Of a DNA stretch of 64,000 bases, positions 9,682 to 17,556 are shown piece after piece. The first letter of the stretch is position 1; each line of letters opens with the position of its first letter. The notes beneath the pieces are model-generated. The model was not told the origin of the DNA. It was given only the letters and a program-made list of their open reading frames with translations, and did not search any database. The position numbers and the translations under genes are program-made. Origin of the DNA: an uncultured Porphyromonadaceae bacterium (lineage in GTDB: Bacteria > Bacteroidota > Bacteroidia > Bacteroidales > Muribaculaceae); assembly GCA_905202215.1 (NCBI GenBank), contig CAJKRG010000010.1, forward strand, positions 1 through 64,000. Direction: 5' to 3'.

Positions 9682-9752
9682 AGGTACCAAGCAGAATCGA
9701 ACTGCTGTACACGGTTTTGCAGACCGTTGCCTAACCACTCGGCCATGGTACC
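9682..9752 (-). tRNA. tRNA-Cys (anticodon GCA)
   Basis: 71-base cloverleaf on the minus strand. Acceptor GGTACCA pairs with TGGTACC over 7 bp, discriminator T (U73, the cysteine identity base). Anticodon stem ACGGT/ACCGT encloses CTGCAAA with anticodon GCA; T arm AGCAG-TTCGATT-CTGCT. CCA is not encoded. A terminator follows at once. Confidence 0.97.
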
Positions 9753-9837
9753 ATCGGTGGGTTTGCGGGTGCAAAGATACGACCTTTTTCCCGTTTCCGC
9801 AAATTTTCCTCAAAAAAAATTTTATAAAGCAAAAAAA

Positions 9838-11208
9838 TCAGCCGAAAAGGGCGCGGAAAGCGTCGGCAACCTTGGCCACAGGGTGAAGGCGGATCGCAAG
9901 TTTTGAAGAGTCGAAACCTTTGAGAGGAGCGGCGGGAATAAGGATATCGGTCATACCGAGTTTTTCAGCCTCGAGTATGCGCTGCTCTATGCGGGTAACA
10001 GGGCGTATCTCACCGGTGAGACCGACTTCACCGGCCATGCACCAGCCGCGTGGTATATTCATGTCTACATTACTCGACAGGATCGCCGATATGATGGCAA
10101 GGTCGAGTGCAGGATCATTGACCTTAAGACCGCCTGCGATATTCAGGAACACGTCTTTTTGTCCGAGTTTGAAGCCGACACGCTTCTCGAGCACGGCAAG
10201 GAGCATGTTCATTCGCTTGGCGTCGAATCCGGTGACAGATCGCTGAGGAGTGCCGTATGCAGCTGTGCTGACGAGGGCCTGAACCTCGATAAGAAACGGC
10301 CGTATGCCCTCGAGAGTCACACCGACCGCCACGCCAGAGAGCTCGCTGTCGGCATTGCTCATAAGCATTTCCGACGGATTCGACACCTCCCGGAGACCAC
10401 CCCGGCACATTTCGTAGATGCCGAGTTCCGAAGTGCTTCCGAAGCGGTTTTTTGTGGCGCGTAGCAGGCGGTAGAGATATTGCCTGTCACCCTCGAACTG
10501 CAGGACGGCATCTACGATATGCTCAAGCACTTTCGGACCTGCGAGCGAGCCTTCCTTGGTGATATGGCCTATCAGAATGACAGGCACGCCACTGTCCTTG
10601 GCATATCGGAGAAGAGCTGCGGCACATTCACGCACCTGCCCCACACTGCCGGCGGATGATTCCAGAGCCTCAGAGGCTATTGTCTGTATAGAGTCGATGA
10701 CGAGAATCTGCGGTGCGATCTCCTCTATATGGCTGAATATATTTTCGAGCGAGGTCTCGCCCACAATAAAGAGATTGTCGCTGCCGCGACCTATTCGGTC
10801 GGCCCTCAGCTTGATCTGAGTCGGACTTTCTTCGCCGGAAACATACAGAATGGTCCTGGATCGTATAGAGAGCAGATTCTGAAGCACCAAAGTGGACTTT
10901 CCGACTCCTGGTTCTCCTCCGATAAGTACTATCGACCCTTTGACAAGACCTCCGCCGAGCACACGGTTCAGTTCCTGACTGGGCATTGCAATGCGAGGCT
11001 CATCGACAGCCTCGATATCGTTGACCGCACGGGCCTGCGATTTACGGCGTCCGCCGCCTGTGACAGCCGAGACACCCGGTGAGGACGACACTTTCTCCTC
11101 GACCATAGTATTCCATTCGCCGCACGCGGGACAACGGCCTGCCCATTTCGGAGAATCGGCTCCGCAGGCAGTGCAGAACCACATGGTTTTCTGTTTCGTT
11201 TTAGCCAT
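9838..11208 (-). CDS. radA: DNA repair protein RadA
   Basis: 456 residues. RadA/Sms is a RecA-like hexameric helicase that drives branch migration in recombination repair. Domains in order: N-terminal zinc finger CTACGADSPKWAGRCPAC (residues about 11-28), RecA-like ATPase with Walker A GGEPGVGKSTL (about 94-104), the RadA-specific KNRFGS motif (in ATKNRFGSTSELGIYEM), and the C-terminal Lon-protease-like domain (VSTAAYGTPQRSVTGFDAKRMNMLLAVLEKR...). Start taken at MAKTKQK (11208); an upstream in-frame extension to 11256 lies in the preceding gene. It overlaps the end of the TrmH-type methyltransferase gene by 8 bases, so they are coupled. Confidence 0.97.
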   Translation of the reverse strand: MAKTKQKTMWFCTACGADSPKWAGRCPACGEWNTMVEEKVSSSPGVSAVTGGGRRKSQARAVNDIEAVDEPRIAMPSQELNRVLGGGLVKGSIVLIGGEPGVGKSTLVLQNLLSIRSRTILYVSGEESPTQIKLRADRIGRGSDNLFIVGETSLENIFSHIEEIAPQILVIDSIQTIASEALESSAGSVGQVRECAAALLRYAKDSGVPVILIGHITKEGSLAGPKVLEHIVDAVLQFEGDRQYLYRLLRATKNRFGSTSELGIYEMCRGGLREVSNPSEMLMSNADSELSGVAVGVTLEGIRPFLIEVQALVSTAAYGTPQRSVTGFDAKRMNMLLAVLEKRVGFKLGQKDVFLNIAGGLKVNDPALDLAIISAILSSNVDMNIPRGWCMAGEVGLTGEIRPVTRIEQRILEAEKLGMTDILIPAAPLKGFDSSKLAIRLHPVAKVADAFRALFG

Positions 11209-11968
11209 TTGACTGTCGTTGACGGAATTGGGAAAGAACAATGGCCGTAGCCACACTTACATTGAGACTTTCACTGACACAGCCCTCGCCATAAGGCGGT
11301 ATGAAAAGTTTTCGGCTGATATGCGCGGCGACAGCCGGCGACACACCGCTACCCTCATTACCCATAATCACTATGCTACAAGGCTGCAGGGGCGCGGTGT
11401 AGATATTGATACCGTCGAGAAATGTGCCATATACCGGTACGTTCCGCAGACCCGCGAGGTATTCGGCAAGATCGGTATAGACCACACGCACACTGGCGAC
11501 AGCACCCATCGAAGCCTGGACAGTCTTCGGATTGTAGATATCGACCGTATCGCGCGAGGCTATGACAGTGCGCACACCCATCCAGTCGGCAGTGCGAAGT
11601 ATGGTGCCCATGTTTCCCGGATCCTGAACCCGGTCGAGAGCGAGCACCAGACCGGTTGCGAAAATTTCGGCTGACGGCAGACTTTCGTCCTTGACCGGCA
11701 GCTCGAAAAAGGCGATGACAGGGGGCGTGGCGCTAAGACGCGTTATCTCGCGAAGGAATCCACGCTTCACACGGATTGCGCCGGCGAAATCAATATCCGA
11801 TTCAGCCTCTACAAAAATGTATCGGGGCCTGTAGCCGCCTTCAATGAGAGTCTCGACACATTTGCGTCCTTCGGCAACGAACATGCCGCTGCGACGACGA
11901 CCTTTGGCGTCGTCAAGCGAGGCAAATTCCTTGGCAAGGGCTTTAGTCAGGACAAACTCACCATTCAT
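11201..11968 (-). CDS. TrmH/SpoU family RNA 2'-O-methyltransferase
   Basis: 255 residues. The N-terminal substrate-binding domain carries RSGMFVAEGRKCVETLI (SpoU_sub_bind type). The C-terminal SPOUT knot domain shows the three SpoU motifs: LALDRVQDPGNMGTILRTADWMGV, IVIMGNEGSGVSP and LFIPPYGEGCVSESLNVSVATAIVLSQF, where the Asn/Arg and Ser-Leu-Asn residues form the SAM/trefoil site. The family methylates ribose 2'-OH in rRNA or tRNA; the target base is unknown. Start: ATG at 11968 (MNGEFVL) or 11980 (MRPDMNG); both overlap the bioB stop (11958-11960), so translation is probably coupled to bioB. Its own 3' end overlaps the radA start. Confidence 0.9.
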   Translation of the reverse strand: MNGEFVLTKALAKEFASLDDAKGRRRSGMFVAEGRKCVETLIEGGYRPRYIFVEAESDIDFAGAIRVKRGFLREITRLSATPPVIAFFELPVKDESLPSAEIFATGLVLALDRVQDPGNMGTILRTADWMGVRTVIASRDTVDIYNPKTVQASMGAVASVRVVYTDLAEYLAGLRNVPVYGTFLDGINIYTAPLQPCSIVIMGNEGSGVSPAVAAHISRKLFIPPYGEGCVSESLNVSVATAIVLSQFRQRQSNG

Positions 11969-12944
11969 ATCCGGCCTCATCTACAAGTTTACGGTCTTCC
12001 GCAATAGTCGAGCCAAGAGTGGTCAGCAAATCGCCTACAATGGCGCCGTTGATACCGATTTTCATGGCCCGGAGCATAGCTTCGCGGCTGAGACGAGCGC
12101 GCCCTCCGGCAAAACGCAACTGAACGTGAGGATGCGCGAAACGGAAAAGTGCCACAGTGAGCAGAATCTCGTCCTCTTCTATCAATGGCGTGTTCTCAAG
12201 CGGTGTACCCGGAATAGGCGAAAGAATATTGATGGGAATTGACACCGGACGAGCCTTACGAAGCGTTATAGCCAGCTCCATGCGCTGACTGCGTGTTTCG
12301 CCCATGCCTATAATACCGCCGGAGCATACCTCGAAGCCAAGGCGATGCGCGGCTTCGATGGTCGCCAGTTTATCGTCTATCGTATGAGTGGTACACAGCG
12401 TGGCGAAATACGACGGCGCAGTCTCGAGGTTGCAGTGATAGCGGTGTGTCCCGGAATCCCAGAGCTGCTTTAACTCCTCCTCATTGAGCAAGCCTAACGA
12501 GGCACATGTATTTATGCCATCTTCAGTGCGTATTTCCTTAAGGAGTTTGCAAATACTCTCGAGGGCCTTCCCTCGCACGGCACGCCCGCTTGCCACGAGA
12601 GAAAAGCGGCCTATGCCTCGCTCGGCATTGTAGCGCGCCACCTCGAACGCCTCGTCGCGGTCAACGAGAGCATAACTCTCACATCCGGTATTGAAATGCG
12701 CCGACTGGGCGCACCATTTGCAGTTTTCCGAACAACTGCCCGAGCGGGCGTTGACAATAGAACACGTATCGAACTTATCAGGACAGAAACGGCGGGTGAT
12801 CTCGCCGGCTCTCTCTTCGATAAGAGCTATGGCTTCCGGAGTTTTGACATCTGCAAGCCTATATAATGTTTCTTCATCGAGGTTCTCGCCCGCAAAAATG
12901 CGGGAAGCACAGGCCTCGACAAACTCGATTTCGCTTTTTCCCAT
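11958..12944 (-). CDS. bioB: Biotin synthase BioB
   Basis: 328 residues. Radical SAM enzyme that inserts sulfur into dethiobiotin, the last step of biotin synthesis. The radical SAM cluster motif is CSENCKWC (residues about 70-77: C-x3-C-x2-C), preceded by TCSIVNARSGSC. Other BioB marks are YHCNLETAP, EVCSGGIIGMGE and the C-terminal RFAGGRARLS with the Arg/Cys region binding the 2Fe-2S cluster. No other bio genes are in the window. The next downstream gene (methyltransferase) overlaps its stop; the acyl-CoA ligase gene lies 22 bases upstream on the same strand. Confidence 0.96.
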   Translation of the reverse strand: MGKSEIEFVEACASRIFAGENLDEETLYRLADVKTPEAIALIEERAGEITRRFCPDKFDTCSIVNARSGSCSENCKWCAQSAHFNTGCESYALVDRDEAFEVARYNAERGIGRFSLVASGRAVRGKALESICKLLKEIRTEDGINTCASLGLLNEEELKQLWDSGTHRYHCNLETAPSYFATLCTTHTIDDKLATIEAAHRLGFEVCSGGIIGMGETRSQRMELAITLRKARPVSIPINILSPIPGTPLENTPLIEEDEILLTVALFRFAHPHVQLRFAGGRARLSREAMLRAMKIGINGAIVGDLLTTLGSTIAEDRKLVDEAGYEW

Positions 12945-12966
12945 TTTGCAAGAATAATTTAGGCAC

Positions 12967-14625
12967 CTACTTATTATACAGATAGCGTTTTATGGAGCGC
13001 TTTGGAGTTTTCTCAAATTCTTCTTTCATTATGCGAAAATCACGCACCTGACTAAACGCCGGAATCTGGGAATTGAGCACAGCCACATTCTTTTTCATAG
13101 CAGCCTCGATGGCAGCCTCGTCAAGACCGTCCTTGCGGGCCGTATCGTAATCAGGATGGATCAGGGCTGTGAGTTTGCCATGGTCATCTATAATAAGCGA
13201 TTCGGCGACCAAAGGCAGATTATTGAGTTTCTGCTCCAGTTCCTCGGGATAGATATTCTGGCCCGACGGACCAAGAATCATATTCTTGTCGCGGCCCCGG
13301 ATATAGATAAAGCCATCGGGATCGACGGTACATATATCACCTGTGTTCATCCAGCCGTCGGAATCAATGACGGCACGCGATGCCTCTTCATTGTGATAAT
13401 ATCCTTTCATCACATTCTGTCCACGCACAAAAAGGACACCCGGCCGGTTTGCCGGATCATCGCTCGCCACCCGGGCCTCCATGCGGTCAACAATACGACC
13501 GCACGCTCCGGGGCGCTGCTCGTTCCACGGCGCATAACCGATCAGCGGGCCGCATTCGGTCATACCGTAACCGACGGTAAAGGGAAACTGTATCCGGCGC
13601 AGAAATTTCTCAACATCGGCACTCACAGCAGCTCCACCTATGATCAACTGCTGAAGCCGGCCTCCGAAAGCATTGATAAGCTGGGTCTTGACTTTTGCCA
13701 GCACTTTATCGTCAATAAAGGGTGTATGGAGCAAGACCTTCATCATCGGCTTGTTGAGCACCGGAAATACTTTTGTCTTGACAATCTTCTCTATGATAAG
13801 CGGTACAGCCACTATAAGTTTGGGGCGTACTTCGGCAAAAGCGTCAAGGAGTATCTTCGGAGACGGCGTACGAGAGAGAAAATATACATGACAACCCTTG
13901 ACGAACGGATGAAAGCATTCGATCATAAGACCGAACATATGTGCCTGCGGCAGAATCGACACCATTCCGTCGCCCGGTTTCAGGAAGGTAAGACCGTCGA
14001 TAGAATACTGGAGATTGCTCCACACATTGCGGTGTGTGAGCATTACACCTTTTGAAAATCCGGTCGACCCCGCTGTATAGTTGATAATTGCCACGGAATC
14101 AGGATCTATATCGGGATAAACGACCATATCGGGGGTAAATCGCTCCGGATAGCGTTCTCCGAAAAGAAGATTGAGATGCTCGCGGGCTTTTGACAGTTTT
14201 TTAGAGCGGCTGAACAATATGGAATAATCATCCACAAGAACCGCCCCCTCAAGCTTAGGCAGAGTATCGGCTTCGAGCTTATCCCACACACCGGCATCTG
14301 CAAAAAGCATATGACTGTCGCTGTCGTCGACGAGATGCGACACTGTATCGGGCTTGAAATCATGAAGTATAGGCACAGCCACAGCTCCGTATGTGATCGT
14401 TGCCAGGACGGCCATAGCCCATTGCGAGCAGTTGCGGCCGCAGAACGCGATCTTGTCGCCGGGCTTTATGCCGGCCTCGTCGAAAAGTATGTGCAGTTTG
14501 GCAATTTTACGTGCCACATCGCAATAGCGGTATGTGTCGCCGTGAAAGTCGGAGAATGCGGGCGTACCCCAGTTTTCGCGTATCGCCTGCGTAAAATATC
14601 TGATGGCTGTATCTTGTGATGTCAT
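12967..14625 (-). CDS. Long-chain acyl-CoA synthetase / AMP-binding ligase
   Basis: 552 residues of the ANL superfamily, which activates a carboxylic acid through an acyl-adenylate and transfers it to CoA. The AMP-binding P-loop motif is YTAGSTGFSKGVMLTHRN (about residues 182-199); YGMTECGPL and the hinge GRDKNMILGPSGQNIYPEELE mark the core A5 and A8 motifs; the C-terminal Lys is in EEFEKTPKRSIKRYLY. It resembles FadD-like long-chain enzymes of Bacteroidetes; exact chain length is not readable. Start ATG 14625; the frame extends two codons to a TTG. It lies 58 bases downstream of butyrate kinase, so it may share its transcript and feed the same acyl-CoA pool. Confidence 0.9.
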   Translation of the reverse strand: MTSQDTAIRYFTQAIRENWGTPAFSDFHGDTYRYCDVARKIAKLHILFDEAGIKPGDKIAFCGRNCSQWAMAVLATITYGAVAVPILHDFKPDTVSHLVDDSDSHMLFADAGVWDKLEADTLPKLEGAVLVDDYSILFSRSKKLSKAREHLNLLFGERYPERFTPDMVVYPDIDPDSVAIINYTAGSTGFSKGVMLTHRNVWSNLQYSIDGLTFLKPGDGMVSILPQAHMFGLMIECFHPFVKGCHVYFLSRTPSPKILLDAFAEVRPKLIVAVPLIIEKIVKTKVFPVLNKPMMKVLLHTPFIDDKVLAKVKTQLINAFGGRLQQLIIGGAAVSADVEKFLRRIQFPFTVGYGMTECGPLIGYAPWNEQRPGACGRIVDRMEARVASDDPANRPGVLFVRGQNVMKGYYHNEEASRAVIDSDGWMNTGDICTVDPDGFIYIRGRDKNMILGPSGQNIYPEELEQKLNNLPLVAESLIIDDHGKLTALIHPDYDTARKDGLDEAAIEAAMKKNVAVLNSQIPAFSQVRDFRIMKEEFEKTPKRSIKRYLYNK

Positions 14626-14683
14626 AATCAATCTTGCTTCAATAATACTTAATTGAAACTATCGCAGAGTCATAAAAGTTCTG

Positions 14684-15910
14684 TCAGGGCTTTTTGAAAC
14701 GCTTCTGAAGATACTGACGTAACGTACTGAAGGACCCTACAGTACTCTTTGGCGGAGTAATGGCGGCAAGAAGAATGTCGCGTAGTTTCGACGGTCGGCG
14801 ACGGTCGTTGATCCGCGAAGGATCCTCGATTTCATCGCTGTGATATACCTTGACTTCACGTTCGCCCGAAACGGCTGCCAGAGCATTCTCAACCAGCGTC
14901 ATGAGTTCATCCTCGCCAGGATAAACATATATCGGGGCGATAAAATCGGTATATTCGGCAATAAAATCGGTGATACGCTGGCTGTGCGCAATTCCCCCGG
15001 TGAGAAGGATCGCATCCACATCTCCCTTGAGGGCTATCGACATCGCGCCGATCTCCTTCGACACCGTATAGACCATGGCTCGCAGTATGAGCATGGCATG
15101 AAGATCTCCGGCGTCTATTCGTTCGAGGACTTCCGGCACGGATGTAGTGCCGAGATGAGCCATAAGACCGCCGGCGCCATGAACGAGACGCATCAGTTCC
15201 TCTTCCGTATATTTACCGGAAAAACAGAGTTTGACAAGCGGACCGGGAGGAAGCGAACCCGAACGCTCGGGCGAGAAGGGGCCGCATCCGTCGAGGGCAT
15301 TCGTAGTATCGATAACGCGTCCTTTACGATGTGCGCTCACGGTGATGCCACCACCCATATGACAGACGATCAGATTAAGATCGTCATACTTCTTTTCCGA
15401 TTCACGGGCAAAGCGACGTGCAATAGCTTTCTGGTTGAGAGCGTGAAAGATCGATTCGCGGGGAAGTTCCGGAACACCGCTGATACGGGCATAGGGAATC
15501 ATTTCGTCGACTACGACAGGATCGGCAATGTATGCTTTCACCCCGATTTCATCAGCGATATCCCGTGCTATAAGACCGCCGAGATTTGAGGCATGCTGCA
15601 TATGGGCATTTTCGAGATCATGGCGCAACTCGTCGTTGACCTCATAGACACCGCTTTCGACAGGTTTTATGATGCCTCCGCGGCCGATAACGGCCGATAG
15701 ACTGTGCAGATCAATGCCTTCGCGTCTGAGGGCTTTTTCAATCAGAGCCTTACGCCATGAGAACTGGTCGAGAAGATGAGGAAACCGGCTCAACTCTTCA
15801 CGCGAATGGTCGATGGTAAGCTTAAAGCGTGGAGAAAGATCGTCGTAAACAGCAATTTTTGTCGACGTCGATCCGGGATTTATGGCAAGTATTCGATGCA
15901 TGATTTTCAT
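14684..15910 (-). CDS. buk: Butyrate kinase with C-terminal extension
   Basis: 408 residues. Converts butyryl (or branched short-chain acyl) phosphate plus ADP to the acid plus ATP. Acetokinase-fold marks: ILAINPGSTSTKIAVYDD (phosphate loop), LIVCHMGGGITVSAHRKGRVIDTTNALDGCGPFSPERSG, and AILLTGGIAHS. The usual length is about 355 residues; here about 45 extra basic residues follow the conserved EREVKVYHSDEIE segment, ending KRFKKP. The start ATG at 15910 overlaps the ptb stop (ATGA), an operon of phosphotransbutyrylase and kinase. In Bacteroidetes this pair may serve isobutyrate/isovalerate formation as well as butyrate; substrate is inference. Confidence 0.92.
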   Translation of the reverse strand: MKIMHRILAINPGSTSTKIAVYDDLSPRFKLTIDHSREELSRFPHLLDQFSWRKALIEKALRREGIDLHSLSAVIGRGGIIKPVESGVYEVNDELRHDLENAHMQHASNLGGLIARDIADEIGVKAYIADPVVVDEMIPYARISGVPELPRESIFHALNQKAIARRFARESEKKYDDLNLIVCHMGGGITVSAHRKGRVIDTTNALDGCGPFSPERSGSLPPGPLVKLCFSGKYTEEELMRLVHGAGGLMAHLGTTSVPEVLERIDAGDLHAMLILRAMVYTVSKEIGAMSIALKGDVDAILLTGGIAHSQRITDFIAEYTDFIAPIYVYPGEDELMTLVENALAAVSGEREVKVYHSDEIEDPSRINDRRRPSKLRDILLAAITPPKSTVGSFSTLRQYLQKRFKKP

Positions 15911-16812
15911 TTTTTAGCCAGACATGCCAGTGCGATAGAGAAGAGTTTTGTCCGCGGAGTGTCTCCACGCGATGTGAGCACGCATGGAGCTGTCGTACCG
16001 ACAACCATAGCGGCTATATCAGCTCCGGCAAGATGTGTGGCTGATTTAAAGAAAACATTTCCTGATTCTATATTCGGGAAAAGGAGACAGTCGGCATCGC
16101 CGGCCACCGACGAACCTTTGACCGTCTTGACTTCCGCGGCCTCTTTCCACAAAGCCACATCAAGCGAGAGAGGACCGTCGACAATCACGTCGCCGAGCTG
16201 GCCGCGATCAGCCATTTTGGCTATTATTGCGGCTTCTGTAGAAGACGGCACTGTCGGAAGCACCTGTTCAGATGGTGCTATACAGGCGATTTTCGGACGC
16301 TCTACACCTAACAAACGCGCCGCAGAAGCAAGGTAGCCGATCAAGGTACATTTCTGTTTGAAATCGGGTGCGGGAATCACGGCTACATCGGCGACTGTAA
16401 GAAGCCTGTCGCGACCGGGCAGTTCGATGACAGACACGTGGCTTAATGTGCCTTTAGGCGGCAGAAGACCATGATCTTTGTCGAGAATTCCACGCATATA
16501 CACATCGGTCGAGACAAGACCCTTCATCAGAACGTCGGCGCGGCCTTCGGCCACGGCTCTTACAGCCTCTGCGACTGCTTTTCGGGTATCCTTGACATCT
16601 ACTACTGTCCAAGCTGAGGCATCGATACCGACTGATGCACATATATCGGCAATAAGCCGGCCGTCGCCAAAAAGAACGGGCTCCACTATGCTTTCGGCAG
16701 CGGCGGCAGCCACGGCTTCGAGGGTGTGTGCATCGGCGGCACAGGCTACAGCCAAACGGGTGGCACCGCGACGGCGTGCTTCAATCACTAAATCTTCAAG
16801 TCGTGTGATCAT
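15907..16812 (-). CDS. ptb: Phosphate butyryltransferase
   Basis: 301 residues of the phosphate acetyl/butyryltransferase family. Exchanges CoA for phosphate on short-chain acyl-CoA. Visible family features: GRADVLMKGLVSTDVYMRGIL, PDFKQKCTLIGYLASAARLLGVERPKIACIAPSE, GPLSLDVALWKEAA, AGDADCLLFPNIESGNVFFKSATHLAGADIAAMVVGTTAPCVLTSRGDT, which build the CoA and phosphate sites. The stop overlaps buk (4 bases). Together ptb and buk make ATP from acyl-CoA. No butyryl-CoA synthesis genes are in the window; a 2-oxoacid:ferredoxin oxidoreductase at 52642-55289 could supply an acyl-CoA but is far away. Confidence 0.93.
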   Translation of the reverse strand: MITRLEDLVIEARRRGATRLAVACAADAHTLEAVAAAAAESIVEPVLFGDGRLIADICASVGIDASAWTVVDVKDTRKAVAEAVRAVAEGRADVLMKGLVSTDVYMRGILDKDHGLLPPKGTLSHVSVIELPGRDRLLTVADVAVIPAPDFKQKCTLIGYLASAARLLGVERPKIACIAPSEQVLPTVPSSTEAAIIAKMADRGQLGDVIVDGPLSLDVALWKEAAEVKTVKGSSVAGDADCLLFPNIESGNVFFKSATHLAGADIAAMVVGTTAPCVLTSRGDTPRTKLFSIALACLAKK

Positions 16813-16878
16813 GGCGATAAAATATTAATAGCGTTTTAAAATTTCCGGACATAACGCCCTGTTTAACCTGAATGTTTT

Positions 16879-17556
16879 TTATTTCAGGCGGAATGAATAG
16901 CCGAGGGTGATTTCAAGGCTCATATTTCGCGAAGCGCTGAAATGGTCGGCTTTACGTGAAGGGAATATATTGCCCAGGCCATAGTAATAACGGCCTTCGA
17001 GAAGGATCGAGTGCCTGGGCTGTACGAAAAACTCGAAGCCGATCGAGGCACATATACCATAGTCGAATTTATTTTTAATATCGAGTTTAAGCTGCTCTGT
17101 CTGCCGGTTGGCAGGAAAGCCTGATACCGAAGCCGGATTCATGTAGTCGAAATCCGATTTTATCGAACTGCCTATCATATAGGCGAACTGCGGCCCAAGA
17201 TTTATAAAAGTCTTGAACCGTCGCGATCCAAAACGTATCTGAGTCATCACAGGCAGATTTATATATGTCAGCGAACGCGAATAGCTAAGCGGTGCCTCCT
17301 CGAAATTTTCCTTCCAGCCACGCGTCACCCATCCGAGTTCAGCAACTATACCGAAAAGTTTCTCCTCGGTATAACGTACACTGACAGCGCCGGTGCTTCC
17401 CATATTCCACGACTGCTTTACAGATGGAGAAAACGACATCATACCCATCGACACACCTCCACGGGCACCGACAAAAATCTGTGATTTATAGTGTGTATCG
17501 GCATACGCGGCCAGGCCTGCCGTCAATGCAAGCAAAAATAAAAGCACTTTTCTCAT
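16879..17556 (-). CDS. PorT-like outer membrane beta-barrel protein
   Basis: 225 residues with a signal peptide (MRKVLLFLLALTAGLAAYA). The rest alternates short hydrophobic strands with turns and ends in an aromatic strand (LEITLGYSFRLK), typical of the Bacteroidetes PorT/OmpW-type 8-strand barrels (outer membrane beta-barrel domain PF13568). Function unknown. The start overlaps the stop of the upstream LysM/periplasmic-binding gene by 4 bases, so the two are coupled and may act together in the envelope. Confidence 0.8.
   Translation of the reverse strand: MRKVLLFLLALTAGLAAYADTHYKSQIFVGARGGVSMGMMSFSPSVKQSWNMGSTGAVSVRYTEEKLFGIVAELGWVTRGWKENFEEAPLSYSRSLTYINLPVMTQIRFGSRRFKTFINLGPQFAYMIGSSIKSDFDYMNPASVSGFPANRQTEQLKLDIKNKFDYGICASIGFEFFVQPRHSILLEGRYYYGLGNIFPSRKADHFSASRNMSLEITLGYSFRLK

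Noticed and set aside
9629..9712. N-terminal extension of the aspartokinase reading frame starting at ATG 9712
   Set aside because: It runs through the tRNA-Cys gene and its terminator, and the conserved KFGGTS would be 30 residues from the start. The TTG at 9628 is the better start.
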